Of a DNA stretch of 57,663 bases, positions 34,144 to 43,198 are shown one piece after another; within the stretch, counting starts at the first letter, position 1; every line of letters begins with the position of its first letter. The DNA lies in the NCBI GenBank assembly GCA_002068015.1, contig MVRV01000060.1:1-57663 (forward strand), written 5' to 3'. The DNA is from Smithella sp. PtaU1.Bin162. Its GTDB lineage: Bacteria; Desulfobacterota; Syntrophia; Syntrophales; Smithellaceae. The notes under the pieces were generated by a model that saw nothing but the letters and a program-made list of their open reading frames with translations, had not been told where the DNA came from and ran no database searches. Both the position numbers and the translations under genes were made by a program.

Positions 34144-34842
34144 ATGGTGACAGCCCGATTGAATATTAACAAAGCAAAGGCATCAAAAATAAAAGGTTTT
34201 TTGGATGAGCAGGAAGCCGATTACCTCTATAAACTGGCACTTGCGGCGAGTAAACGGTGCCCCTGTCTGGAAATCGGCAGTTACTGCGGAAAGTCCGCCG
34301 TTTATATAGGCAGCGCCTGTAAAGCAAATAAATCCATTTTATTTTCCATCGACCATCATTGCGGTTCGGAAGAACAACAGCCCGGAGAAGCTTACTTTGA
34401 TCCTGATTTACTGAATCAGGAAACGGGGAAAATCGACACTTTAAAATTTTTTTGTAAAACAATTACTGATTTCAATCTGGAAGATGCGGTAATTCCGGTT
34501 GTGGGACGCTCCGAGATAGTGGGTCGCAGCTGGCAAACTCCTTTGAGCTTTGTTTTTATCGACGGCAGTCATGCCTATGAATCAGTGCTTTCCGATTACG
34601 ATACATGGTCAAGGCATATTATCCCGGGAGGTTATCTTGTTTTTCATGATATTTTCCCGGATCCGGCCCAGGGAGGTCAGGCCCCTTATGAGGTTTATCA
34701 AAAGGCCCTGGCATCTCTTTCTTATGATGAAATGCCGATGGTTCAATCACTGGGAATATTAAAGCGGAAAGATAACCCCGCTGCTTATATTCCGAACAGA
34801 AATAAGTACATGATTTCCCAAAAATTATTTTTTTCAAATTGA
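34144..34842 (+). CDS. class I SAM-dependent methyltransferase (Methyltransf_24 type)
   Basis: A 232-residue methyltransferase. Motif I is CLEIGSYCGKSAVYIGSAC (about residues 40-58), and the later segment FIDGSHAYESVLSDYDTW and PGGYLVFHDI match the Methyltransf_24/CmcI-like pattern often seen in glycan and natural-product methylation. The substrate is unknown. It is divergent from nrdD and is followed by the GspE-like gene after 63 bp. A function shared with the secretion ATPase is not evident. Confidence 0.8.
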   Translation: MVTARLNINKAKASKIKGFLDEQEADYLYKLALAASKRCPCLEIGSYCGKSAVYIGSACKANKSILFSIDHHCGSEEQQPGEAYFDPDLLNQETGKIDTLKFFCKTITDFNLEDAVIPVVGRSEIVGRSWQTPLSFVFIDGSHAYESVLSDYDTWSRHIIPGGYLVFHDIFPDPAQGGQAPYEVYQKALASLSYDEMPMVQSLGILKRKDNPAAYIPNRNKYMISQKLFFSN

Positions 34843-34905
34843 CCCCGGCTACCGGTTCTCCTATACTTATATTTAAACCTGTTATTATTTTGAGGAATCC
34901 ATATC

Positions 34906-36531
34906 ATGATTAATAAAACTGAAGTTGACTCTGAAGAGAATACCGGATCAAAAAATATTTCCCATAAACACGGACCAAGGATAAAAACAGATTCTCCCGT
35001 CCCCGGCAATTCAGTCATATTTAACAGGGAATATCCCATCCCCGAAGAACTTTTGAAAAGCCTGCGTTACGAATATTTAAGACGCGAGCTCTGGGTTCCT
35101 CTGGAATTAAGAGGCGGAAAGATCGTCGTAATAGTCGACAATCCCAATAATATTCTTAAACGGGACATCATAGAAAATATTCTGAAGACAAAAGCAGTTG
35201 AATACGTTTCGGCAACAAAACAAGACATCTGGAAATTTATTGAATATTTTTATGATGTCGGTGAACCGGAGGATGAAAATATCACCTCTGGAGAGACAAA
35301 AATAGGGAAGATTCCGGGTGTTTCGGAAGCGGATTTAAGCGTTGTAAAACTCGTCAATGATGCGATCAGTGAAGCTTATGATAAAAGAGCTTCCGACATC
35401 CACATTGAGCCTGATTCCCAGGACAAGATCGTAAATATCCGTTTTCGCATTGACGGTGAATGCATCCCTTACAAGACATTTCCCTACGAATACAAGGCGG
35501 CCATAGTTTCCCGTATAAAAATAATGGCCAACCTTGATATTACGGAGAAACGTCTTCCGCAGGACGGCAAGATCAAATACAAAGTGCCGGGCGCCGACGA
35601 GATAGAACTTCGTGTTGCCACCCTGCCCACACATGGTTACGTGGAAGATGTGGTGTTGCGCCTTCTTACCCGGGGAAAAATTATGACGCTTGATGAACTC
35701 CGTATGCCCCCAAACGTCCATACCCTTTTCAAATCACAACTTACCAAGCCTTACGGACTAATACTGCTTGTCGGGCCGACCGGGTCGGGAAAAACAACTA
35801 CCGCTCATGCCGCACTGCAGGTGATCAATAAACCCAACGTTAAAATCTGGACGGCGGAAGATCCCGTAGAAATCACACAGCAGGGAATTCGTCAATTGCA
35901 GATTCATCATAAAATAGGCCTTGATTTCGCAGCAGCTATGAGATCATTTTTGCGCGCTGATCCCGATGTGATAATGGTTGGAGAAATGCGTGATTATGAA
36001 ACGGCCAAAATGGGCATAGAAGCATCGACAACAGGCCACCTGGTGATGAGTACTCTGCATACCAATAATGCCCCGGAAACCATAGTACGTCTTCTTGATA
36101 TGGGCATCGATCCCTTTGCCTTCGCCGATTCCCTGCTTTGCGTTCTCGCCCAGAGACTGGTCCGTCGCCTGTGCGTTAAATGCAAAGAAGCTTATCAGCC
36201 CTCCGCACAGGAATACGCCGAGCTTGCCCATCATTACGGTGAGAAAGCCTTTGCCGCACTCAATATAAAGAATGACGGTGATTTTAAACTCTACAGAACT
36301 AAAGGTTGTACAGAATGCAACAACATGGGATACCGCGGCAGAATCGGTCTCTTTGAACTGCTGATCGCCTCCGACAACATCAAACAAATGATCATCAGCC
36401 GCAAATCCATTGCCGCTCTGCGTAAAACGGCAATGACTGAAGGTATGGAGACACTGTTGCAATGCGGTGTCAGCAAGGTAATCGCCGGAGAAACAGATTT
36501 GATGGAAGTTTTGAGCGTCTGTATCCGCTGA
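34906..36531 (+). CDS. GspE/PilB-type secretion or pilus ATPase (orphan)
   Basis: A 541-residue hexameric ATPase. It has an N-terminal MshEN-like domain (about residues 40-120), ASDIHIEP (161), Walker A GPTGSGKTTT (290-299), a His box and Walker B in DPDVIMVGEMRD (about 352), and a tetra-Cys zinc element (CVKC near 419 and CTEC near 466). Such enzymes drive type II secretion or type IV pilus assembly. No pilin, inner-membrane or secretin gene is nearby, so it either acts in trans or in an unlinked system. The terminator after it makes it the end of its unit. Confidence 0.9.
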   Translation: MINKTEVDSEENTGSKNISHKHGPRIKTDSPVPGNSVIFNREYPIPEELLKSLRYEYLRRELWVPLELRGGKIVVIVDNPNNILKRDIIENILKTKAVEYVSATKQDIWKFIEYFYDVGEPEDENITSGETKIGKIPGVSEADLSVVKLVNDAISEAYDKRASDIHIEPDSQDKIVNIRFRIDGECIPYKTFPYEYKAAIVSRIKIMANLDITEKRLPQDGKIKYKVPGADEIELRVATLPTHGYVEDVVLRLLTRGKIMTLDELRMPPNVHTLFKSQLTKPYGLILLVGPTGSGKTTTAHAALQVINKPNVKIWTAEDPVEITQQGIRQLQIHHKIGLDFAAAMRSFLRADPDVIMVGEMRDYETAKMGIEASTTGHLVMSTLHTNNAPETIVRLLDMGIDPFAFADSLLCVLAQRLVRRLCVKCKEAYQPSAQEYAELAHHYGEKAFAALNIKNDGDFKLYRTKGCTECNNMGYRGRIGLFELLIASDNIKQMIISRKSIAALRKTAMTEGMETLLQCGVSKVIAGETDLMEVLSVCIR

Positions 36532-36681
36532 TTCCATTTCCCGATGCCCTGAAGAGCTCAAAATTAAGCGCTGCTTTTATTGGCAAAGCTTGCCACGGCA
36601 CGGGAGACTGTGTTGTAATGGTTATTGGAAACGGAATTATGAACAGTGTTGATCTTATAAATTATACTTTGGACAGTACAA

Positions 36682-36716
36682 AAGCCGACCGGACGCCGCG
36701 ATCGGGCGGCTTGCTT
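36682..36716 (+). terminator. intrinsic terminator after the GspE-like gene
   Basis: AAGCCGACCG (36682-36691) pairs with CGGGCGGCTT (36703-36712) at 9 of 10 positions, followed by GCTTTTGC. It separates the plus-strand unit from the convergent radical SAM operon. Confidence 0.6.
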
Positions 36717-36751
36717 TTGCTGAACTTTTAATGATTTGCTCCTATAGATTA

Positions 36752-38332
36752 CTAATCGTTACCTACCCATTTCCATATACAGTCTCCACCGGAAACCGCC
36801 GCTTGCAGATAACCGCGATGGGCGAAATCACCAATTGTTTTATTGACGACTGACTCAGCGGCACCGGTTTGAGCCGCAATCCTTTTGCACAACTCGATCA
36901 GAGCATTTTGTTGCGAGCCTTGAAATATCGAATTTTCGACGAAACCGCATTTTTCAATAAGGTCGTCTTTTAAAATCCGATAACTCAGTTGCATGCGGGA
37001 GTGGCCTTCCACCTGCAAATTTTCCGCCGGTGTATTTGCACCATTTTCATAACCGCGCAAAAGCCTTTGCCATTCCTCTTCCACCTCATTGTCATAGCGG
37101 GAAACGAATTTCCGAATATCCTGCGGCCTCAATGCCGAAGTCCTGACAATGGCATCGTTGGCATCATATTTATCCCAATTGTCCGTTAATATCTCCAAAT
37201 CATATTTGTGAACTTTTTCGCGCACTGTCGTTCCAGGAAACGGCGCTAAAAAATGATAGCCGTAAAGAATATTCAGGCTGCGGGCAAAATCTTCCGTCTG
37301 CTTCAGAGTTTCCTTTGTTTCTCCCGGCAGGCCGACCATGAAGGAGGCATGGGCGATCATGCCCGCCTCTTGGCACATTTTCACTGCACTGCGCACCTGT
37401 TCGAGTTTTATCCCTTTTTTAATCCTTTTGAGCATATCCTCATTGCCGGTCTCCACACCGAAGCTGACGCTGTCACAACCTGCATCAACCATCACCTTCA
37501 GCATCTCCTGATCGACGGTATCTACACGGGCAAAAGCACTCCAGGTGAACTTTAAACCGCGCTTCCGGATCCCCAGGCATATTTCCTTTACCCGCTCAAG
37601 GTCTGCGGCAAAAAGGTCATCGGCGATATTGATGCGCTCAAAGCCCAGAGCCAATATCCCCTCCATTTCATCGAGTACGTTTTCGACTCGGCGCCGGCGT
37701 ATTTTTGCACCGACCATTCTGCGACCCTGGCAAAATATGCAGGAATGGGGACAGCCGCGCCCGGTAATCATGCTGACGGGAAACCCCAACGCCCGATAGC
37801 GCGTCACAGACAACAAGTGACGCGCCGGTTGGGAAAGAGTATCAATATCGGCAATAAATTTTCTTTGGCCTGTAATAAATACGCCACCTTCTTTTCTGTA
37901 AGCAATTCCGGAAATATTTTCCCATTTGCCGATATTTTTCAGGTGAGGCAACAATTCCCCGATTGTCTCTTCCGCCTCACCCAACAAAATCAAATCAATT
38001 TCCGGATATTTTTTTAAAGTTTCTTCCGCCGTAAACGATACATGCGGCCCGCCCATCATGGTGATTACTTCCGGATTGATGCTTTTGACATCCCGCAGGA
38101 TCTTCTGTGCCTCGTAAAAGTTCATCGTAACTGAACCGGCGCCGACAACGTCCGGCTGAAAGTCATTGAGCTGTTTATTTAGTTTTTCTTTGGAGTAGCC
38201 GGAAATAACATAATCAAATATTTTAACTTCGGCGCCGGCGGCAAGAAAAGCTGCCGCTACATATGTTATGCCCAGGGGCGGTGACGGTATTTCGGAAAGT
38301 GGATAAGGTGTCGCAATAATGGCAATCCGCAA
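36752..38332 (-). CDS. B12-binding-type radical SAM protein
   Basis: A 526-residue protein of the cobalamin-binding radical SAM class. Residues about 1-140 form a Rossmann-like B12-binding domain that lacks the DxHxxG ligand, as in BchE-type proteins. The cluster motif is GRGCPHSCIFCQGR (Cys 194, 198 and 201), then GVETGNEDMLKRIKKG and FMVGLPGETKETL. The last 100 residues form an extra C-terminal helical domain of unknown role. The start is a TTG with AAGGAG 8 bases upstream. It is the last gene of a six-gene operon and may methylate or rearrange an unactivated carbon of the operon's product. Confidence 0.85.
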   Translation of the reverse strand: MRIAIIATPYPLSEIPSPPLGITYVAAAFLAAGAEVKIFDYVISGYSKEKLNKQLNDFQPDVVGAGSVTMNFYEAQKILRDVKSINPEVITMMGGPHVSFTAEETLKKYPEIDLILLGEAEETIGELLPHLKNIGKWENISGIAYRKEGGVFITGQRKFIADIDTLSQPARHLLSVTRYRALGFPVSMITGRGCPHSCIFCQGRRMVGAKIRRRRVENVLDEMEGILALGFERINIADDLFAADLERVKEICLGIRKRGLKFTWSAFARVDTVDQEMLKVMVDAGCDSVSFGVETGNEDMLKRIKKGIKLEQVRSAVKMCQEAGMIAHASFMVGLPGETKETLKQTEDFARSLNILYGYHFLAPFPGTTVREKVHKYDLEILTDNWDKYDANDAIVRTSALRPQDIRKFVSRYDNEVEEEWQRLLRGYENGANTPAENLQVEGHSRMQLSYRILKDDLIEKCGFVENSIFQGSQQNALIELCKRIAAQTGAAESVVNKTIGDFAHRGYLQAAVSGGDCIWKWVGND

Positions 38333-38335
38333 TAG

Positions 38336-39058
38336 TCAGTCTCCTTTACGCGGAAAGAGCATGGATCGGAACCATCCGGCAAGAGTATTCCCGGCCATAT
38401 TGGTTCTGTCAATTATTTCAAAATCAGCCGCCAGCTTGGACGGTTCGGCAAGCCACTGGGTTCGAGTCGTAAGGGGCTTTGCGGGATCAAGGTATTTCAG
38501 TACCATTGCCGGATTGCCTCCGGCAATGGCATTAGCCGGTATATCTTTCAGTACCACCGCACCGGCTCCGATAATCGCATTATCCCCGACTGTAACTCCC
38601 TTCCCGACCAAGACACTATCGCCGATCCAGACATTGTGGCCTATATTTACAGCCGCGGTGTTGCCGATGGATTGACTGCGGTCATATATGCCGTGCCAAT
38701 CGGAATCGCTTATTGATACGCTTTGTGCCATCATGCAGCCGTCGCCGATGTTTATTGCCGTTGCCGACATAATACGCGTGCCCGGACATATGAGGCAACA
38801 TTTACCGATTGCAATTTTTCCGGAATTTTCATCTTTTGACCAGATAGTAAATCTGACTTTTTTATCCGGCGTGGCTATAACCGTTGTATAATCTCCCAGA
38901 GATACCGGGCCACCGAATATTTCCACGTGCCACGGTTTCATGAAGTGCAGACCATGGCCATAATACTCGCATTGCGGCGCCAGATAGTAATGCGCATACC
39001 ACTTCTGGAATTCGTTGTATAAATGTTTGACGTAATAAGGCCTATGATCTTTTCTCAT
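38336..39058 (-). CDS. hexapeptide-repeat acyltransferase
   Basis: A 240-residue left-handed beta-helix transferase. Hexapeptide repeats run from about residue 85 to 185 (IGKCCLI, INIGDGCMM, VNIGHNVWIGDSVLVGKGVTVGDNAIIGAGAVV), ending with IPANAIAGGNPAMVLKYL, typical of the maltose/galactoside O-acetyltransferase family. A His (SDWHGIY) could be catalytic. It lacks an obvious membrane segment. It follows the previous gene by 6 bp and the radical SAM gene follows after 3, so all are co-expressed. It probably adds an acyl group to a sugar. Confidence 0.85.
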   Translation of the reverse strand: MRKDHRPYYVKHLYNEFQKWYAHYYLAPQCEYYGHGLHFMKPWHVEIFGGPVSLGDYTTVIATPDKKVRFTIWSKDENSGKIAIGKCCLICPGTRIMSATAINIGDGCMMAQSVSISDSDWHGIYDRSQSIGNTAAVNIGHNVWIGDSVLVGKGVTVGDNAIIGAGAVVLKDIPANAIAGGNPAMVLKYLDPAKPLTTRTQWLAEPSKLAADFEIIDRTNMAGNTLAGWFRSMLFPRKGD

Positions 39059-39064
39059 AATACA

Positions 39065-40114
39065 TTAATATTGATGTTTAGATTTCTGTCTGGGCCCCCA
39101 GAATTGATGGCTGAAAAGTTTTGCCGCCGGAGTTATTTCATTTAAAGCATCCCAGGCCAAGAGAACCGCCGCCGCCGTCCAGCCGGTTTTTTCTTCCGGC
39201 CAGATAACTCCATCCGGAAAAGTAGCTCCCATCCAGAATGATCCGTCACTGTACCTTTTGTCGGCAATCCAGCCGAAGACCAGTCTTGCCCTGAATATAT
39301 CGCCGATTGCTGTCAGCGCCAAAACCAGTTCCGCCGATTCGGCAATAGTTACCCAGGGGTGATCGGAAACACAACGCACCCCCCACTCCGGCACAACAAA
39401 TTTTTCCCATGATTTATCTATTCTCTTTTTCGCTTCTGCACCGGTTACCGCTCCGCATAATACCGGATAATACCAATCCATCGAAAAGCGGGATTTAATT
39501 CTGTTGAAAAGATCCGGTTTGTTTTTAATGGCCGTCTCCAGCAGCCTGTCTGCTTTTTCCCACTGCGGTCGCTTTTTGCCTATGATCTCCGCGATCGCAA
39601 AAGCGCATTTGATGCTCATATGGATGGAACTGCATCCCGTAAGCAGAGCCATGCTGTCAACAACGCCGTCTTTATTTTTAGCCCAGAATATTTCTCCTTC
39701 CGGTGCCTGCATGCTCACTGCGTAGTCAATCCCTTTGGATACCGCAGGCCACATTGATTTTAAAAAATTCACATTCCCGGTGACAAGGTAGTGATGAAAA
39801 ACCCCGACAGCCATGTAAGCCGAAAAATGTGTTTCTTTGGTAGGATCAATAACTGCCCCGTCTTTTGTCGCTGACCACCAGCTGCCGTCGGGAAGCTGTT
39901 GCCCGGCCAGCCATTCATAAGCCCGCACGGCCTCGGCATAAAATCCGCCGACGCTCAAACCCATGGCGCTTTCCACATGATCCCACGGATCGGTTTTCCC
40001 TCCGGCAGACCAGGGAATTTCGCCGGTTTCTTTTTGCAGAGAAGCAATAAAAGCCCCCAGCTCTTCTGCGGATATGGTGTTCTTGTTATCCTGAACGGAC
40101 AAGTTTAATTCCAC
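39065..40114 (-). CDS. alpha/alpha-barrel-like protein (phenyltransferase/prenyltransferase-like family)
   Basis: A 349-residue protein from a GTG at 40114, chosen because AGAAGGG is 6 bases upstream and because a longer frame from 40216 would overlap the methyltransferase gene by 100 bp. It is mostly helical with repeated Trp-rich turns (DPWDHVESAMGL, QQLPDGSWWSATKDG, DGSFWMGATFPDG, GWTAAAVLLAWDAL), the pattern of alpha/alpha-toroid enzymes such as terpene cyclases, prenyltransferases and six-hairpin glycosidases. I recall 'phenyltransferase-domain' labels for similar proteins, but function is unproven. A sugar or lipid substrate is likely given its operon. Confidence 0.6.
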   Translation of the reverse strand: MELNLSVQDNKNTISAEELGAFIASLQKETGEIPWSAGGKTDPWDHVESAMGLSVGGFYAEAVRAYEWLAGQQLPDGSWWSATKDGAVIDPTKETHFSAYMAVGVFHHYLVTGNVNFLKSMWPAVSKGIDYAVSMQAPEGEIFWAKNKDGVVDSMALLTGCSSIHMSIKCAFAIAEIIGKKRPQWEKADRLLETAIKNKPDLFNRIKSRFSMDWYYPVLCGAVTGAEAKKRIDKSWEKFVVPEWGVRCVSDHPWVTIAESAELVLALTAIGDIFRARLVFGWIADKRYSDGSFWMGATFPDGVIWPEEKTGWTAAAVLLAWDALNEITPAAKLFSHQFWGPRQKSKHQY

Positions 40115-40116
40115 TC

Positions 40117-40818
40117 TCAGCCCTTCTTTAAATAAAAAACAATGCTTTTGCCTAAGATCGGGTTTAAAATTTCTTCGAGCCTGCGCACAAAAAATGGCTT
40201 TTGCATAATATCCCACTCCAGAAATTTCTTATAATATCTGACCAGCCAATGTCCTTCATTTTTCAGGCCCACCAGGCATTTTATCCACCAGTAAGGAGCA
40301 TGCAATGCATGGCGATAGTTAATTTCCCGGCAACGGACTCCACTTTCTGAAAGCATTTTTTTCAACCGGTTTGTTTTATAAATACGAAGATGTCCGCCTT
40401 TCTCATTAAAGTAGTCCCGGGAAATCATCCAGCAGATCTTTTCCGGCAGGTAGCGGGGAACGCTTACCACCAGATCACCCTGCGGCTTCAATACGCGCAC
40501 CAGCTCCCGCAGGGCATTATGATGCTCCGGAATATGCTCCAGCACTTCCGAGCAGATGACGCAATCAAATGCTTCATCGGCAAACGGCAGCCGGTTGACA
40601 TCCGCTTTCAGAACCTGGAGATGCTTTGTTGCGGCGTCAGTCATTTCCCGCAAAGAAGCAAGGGCTTTATTCAAATCTTCTTCATTCCGGTCAATCCCGA
40701 ATATCCGCAGACCGGGTATTTTCACAAGTTCACGTAAATGCCTGCCTGTTCCGCAGCCGGCATCAAGCACAATTCTGCCGGATTGCAAGTGCAGATCAGG
40801 AACGTCTATCGTAACCAT
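40117..40818 (-). CDS. SAM-dependent methyltransferase (Methyltransf_11 type)
   Basis: A 233-residue class I methyltransferase starting at the ATG at 40818, with AGAGG 6 bases upstream; a longer GTG frame from 40839 has none. Motif I is VLDAGCGTGRHLREL, then GIDRNEEDLNKA, VLKADVNRLPFADEAFD and CSEVLEHIPEH. The last third carries an aromatic-rich segment (HAPYWWIKC) as in polysaccharide and lipid methyltransferases. It overlaps the glycosyltransferase by 23 bp. The gene after it starts 2 bp beyond its stop, so the two are coupled. Confidence 0.85.
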   Translation of the reverse strand: MVTIDVPDLHLQSGRIVLDAGCGTGRHLRELVKIPGLRIFGIDRNEEDLNKALASLREMTDAATKHLQVLKADVNRLPFADEAFDCVICSEVLEHIPEHHNALRELVRVLKPQGDLVVSVPRYLPEKICWMISRDYFNEKGGHLRIYKTNRLKKMLSESGVRCREINYRHALHAPYWWIKCLVGLKNEGHWLVRYYKKFLEWDIMQKPFFVRRLEEILNPILGKSIVFYLKKG

Positions 40819-42058
40819 TAATCGCCTCTCGATAAACACTCACGACATCCTGCGCCGCCCGCTGCCAGTTAAAAACTGCTTTGACCCGTGCCAGCCCCGC
40901 CCCGGCCAGTCTGTTGCGATAATCCGGATTATCGAGAAGATTGATAATGGCGTGGGCCAACGCTGCCGCATCCGCCGGAGGCACTATTATTCCGGCATTG
41001 CCCACCACTTCCGGCAATGCTCCACCGCTGGTACTGACAAGAGGCACGCCGCAGGCCATTGCCTCCGCCGCGGGAATGCCGAAGCCCTCATATAAAGAAG
41101 GCACAACAGCAACCGTAGTCTCGGCATAATAGCGGGCAAAATCTTCATTTTTAATCCGTCCGGTAAAATGAACAATACCCCCGATTCCCAATTCTCCGAC
41201 AAGCCGCCGGATTATTCCGTTTTTTTTCGGTTCACCGATTACAGTTAATTTTATTGAGCGTTTCTTCTGCAGAAGAGCCACAGCTTCGAGCAGATAGCGC
41301 AATCCCTTGAGAGGAGTATCCGCACTGTTGGTAACGAGCAACGAATTATCGGGCCTGGCGGGATTTTGCACAGGATAAAAATATTCCGTATTGACACCGT
41401 TGGGAACCACATGAAAGCGTGACTTCTTAATGGCAAATTCCTGCGCAATATCATTTTTTGCGCACTCCGAGACGGTAATGATGTGAGAGATTTTCCCGGC
41501 CACCTTCTTTTGCATCCGGATAAACGAATACCAGCGCCGAATCCTCATTTTATGATACACGGACCGTGCTTCCCGGATTTCCTCATACTTATCTACGGTA
41601 ATGGGATGATGAATTGTTGCCACAGTCGGAATGCCGAGCCCGGCGATTCTGCCGATGCCGTAGGCAAGGCACTGGTTGTCATGAACAATGTCGTAACCTG
41701 CCGAATGTTTGCGGAGATATTTGTGGACACGGACGCCGAAGGTATAAGGTTCCGGAAAACCGCCGCTGCACATGCTTAAGAATTCATACAGATTCAACGG
41801 AGAGGCGAGATCACGCAGTTTTTCGACCTTGAAGAGGTGATCGGGATTATAAAGATCAAGACCGGGCAAGTGATGCAGTTTGATTCCGGCATCAAGATGC
41901 GGATAAGGCGGCCCGGACATCACGTCAACACTATGCCCCAGATCAATTAGAGCCTTGCTCAAATGCCTTACATAAACACCCTGGCCGCCGGAAGCGGGAT
42001 TTCCCCGGTAGGTAAGGAGGCATATTTTTAATGGGCGGTTGCCACTGGCTGAGGTCAC
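40796..42058 (-). CDS. glycosyltransferase family 4 protein
   Basis: A 420-residue GT-B retaining glycosyltransferase. It shows the N-terminal Gly-rich loop GGQGVYVRHLSKAL, and the C-terminal donor-binding site VPSLYEGFGIPAAEAMACGV with the EX7E pattern of GT4. The start is a GTG at 42058 whose first base is the last base of the PHP gene stop (TAGTG). It would transfer a sugar from a nucleotide donor. It probably builds a glycolipid or a polysaccharide; the acceptor is unknown. Confidence 0.88.
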   Translation of the reverse strand: MTSASGNRPLKICLLTYRGNPASGGQGVYVRHLSKALIDLGHSVDVMSGPPYPHLDAGIKLHHLPGLDLYNPDHLFKVEKLRDLASPLNLYEFLSMCSGGFPEPYTFGVRVHKYLRKHSAGYDIVHDNQCLAYGIGRIAGLGIPTVATIHHPITVDKYEEIREARSVYHKMRIRRWYSFIRMQKKVAGKISHIITVSECAKNDIAQEFAIKKSRFHVVPNGVNTEYFYPVQNPARPDNSLLVTNSADTPLKGLRYLLEAVALLQKKRSIKLTVIGEPKKNGIIRRLVGELGIGGIVHFTGRIKNEDFARYYAETTVAVVPSLYEGFGIPAAEAMACGVPLVSTSGGALPEVVGNAGIIVPPADAAALAHAIINLLDNPDYRNRLAGAGLARVKAVFNWQRAAQDVVSVYREAINGYDRRS

Positions 42059-42705
42059 TAAAGAGCTCTCTGGATAATGTATTTTGAATTCGCAAACATG
42101 GCCATAATCTCTTTTGTTGTCAATCCGGCACCATGAGCAATCTTTGCCGCCGCTTCCGCACCGACAAAATCAGCAGGAGAATGGGCATCATTATCCAAAA
42201 CAAGTTTTGCCTTACATTGAGCGGCAATTTTAGCCACATGACCATTGCTTAAACTGTGGCCTCTGCGGGTGGTTATTTCCAGATAAATACCTCTTGCCGC
42301 CGCAATTTCCGCTTCTTTCGCCGTGATCAGGCCCGGATGCGCCAGAATATCGATATCGGCTCTGAGGGCAGCACGGTTAGTTCCGGGGGGCACCGGCTCC
42401 ACAAGCGTTTCCCCGTGTACTATCACTATTTTGGCTCCCAGTTTGCGGGCATCGGCAGCCAGAGAGGCAATATCGAGCGGATCGACATGCGTAAGTTCAA
42501 TTCCCGGCAAAACGGTAATCTTGCCCCTTTGGGTGATCTTTTTGCATACCTTGATCAGTCGGGGAATAATGAAATCATAATTGGAATGATCAGCATGATC
42601 GGTAATGGCTATTGCTTTATATCCCGCAGCATACGCCCGCTGGGCCAGTTCCGCCGGGATTAAATCTCCGTCGCTGAAAATGGAATGAGTGTGCAGGTCG
42701 ATCAT
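42058..42705 (-). CDS. PHP-domain metal-dependent phosphoesterase
   Basis: A 215-residue PHP-fold hydrolase beginning with MIDLHTHSIFSDGD (metal-binding HxH), then AITDHADH, GIELTHVDP, VHGETL and DILAHPG, and DNDAHSPADFVG near the end. The ATG at 42705 has GGAAGGAG upstream; a longer frame is not supported. Such proteins dephosphorylate small sugars, nucleotides or histidinol phosphate. As the first gene of the operon it probably supplies or removes a phosphate on a sugar intermediate. Confidence 0.88.
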   Translation of the reverse strand: MIDLHTHSIFSDGDLIPAELAQRAYAAGYKAIAITDHADHSNYDFIIPRLIKVCKKITQRGKITVLPGIELTHVDPLDIASLAADARKLGAKIVIVHGETLVEPVPPGTNRAALRADIDILAHPGLITAKEAEIAAARGIYLEITTRRGHSLSNGHVAKIAAQCKAKLVLDNDAHSPADFVGAEAAAKIAHGAGLTTKEIMAMFANSKYIIQRAL

Positions 42706-42733
42706 GTGAAATCTCCTTCCCGTTCTGGTATAG

Positions 42734-42761
42734 ATTATATTAGTGTACGTTTGATTAACAA
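42734..42761 (-). promoter_or_regulatory. sigma-70 promoter of the six-gene operon
   Basis: On the minus strand TTGTTA (42761-42756) and a perfect TATAAT (42739-42734) are separated by 16 bases, about 22 bases before the transcript start and about 29 before the PHP ATG at 42705. It shows the operon is transcribed separately from the thioesterase gene upstream. Confidence 0.65.
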
Positions 42762-42827
42762 ATTTACGCCTGCCGGTCAATAAAGATACAACAGGGCCTG
42801 GAATAATTTACCTTTATCGCCGGCTTT

Positions 42828-43193
42828 TTATGTAACCTTCTTCTCTTTCTTGTTCAACAGCAGAAATGTCGCCGAGACACGGCAGAGATTTTTACCCTGA
42901 GCATTTGTCACCAGGCAATCACCGATAATCAGGCTTTTACCTTTTTTGAAGACGGTAGCATCGGCAATAATATCTCCGGAATTTTCCCCGGCCAGAAAAT
43001 TGCTTTTGAGTTCAATTGTCGTTAATCCTTCTTCCGGTAATAGCTTTGTCATCATGGCATGAGCAATACACTCGTCGGCCAGAGCAACCAGCAAGCCTCC
43101 TTGTATCGATTTCGCTCCCTGTAAATATTCGGGACGAACCGGCATGCGAAACCGGGCATAACCTTCTTTTAAGTCTGTAAGTTCAATGCTCAT
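42828..43193 (-). CDS. hotdog-fold thioesterase (PaaI/4HBT type)
   Basis: A 121-residue single hotdog domain. The PaaI signature is present as SIQGGLLVALADECIAHAM; the usual His of HGG is Gln here, while the active-site Asp of the LAD segment is kept. The rest (LKSNFLAGENSGDIIADATVFKKGKSLIIGDCLV) fits the family. It hydrolyses acyl-CoA or a related thioester. A perfect 10 bp hairpin sits 5 bases before the ATG, and no standard Shine-Dalgarno is free. Confidence 0.85.
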   Translation of the reverse strand: MSIELTDLKEGYARFRMPVRPEYLQGAKSIQGGLLVALADECIAHAMMTKLLPEEGLTTIELKSNFLAGENSGDIIADATVFKKGKSLIIGDCLVTNAQGKNLCRVSATFLLLNKKEKKVT

Positions 43194-43198
43194 AAAAT

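Noticed and set aside
35944..36561. 205-residue minus-strand ORF opposite the GspE-like gene
   Set aside because: Antisense of the conserved Walker B and zinc-element region; no motif of its own.
40556..41095. 179-residue plus-strand ORF opposite the methyltransferase and glycosyltransferase
   Set aside because: Arg/Ser-rich shadow of two real genes; no domain or ribosome site.
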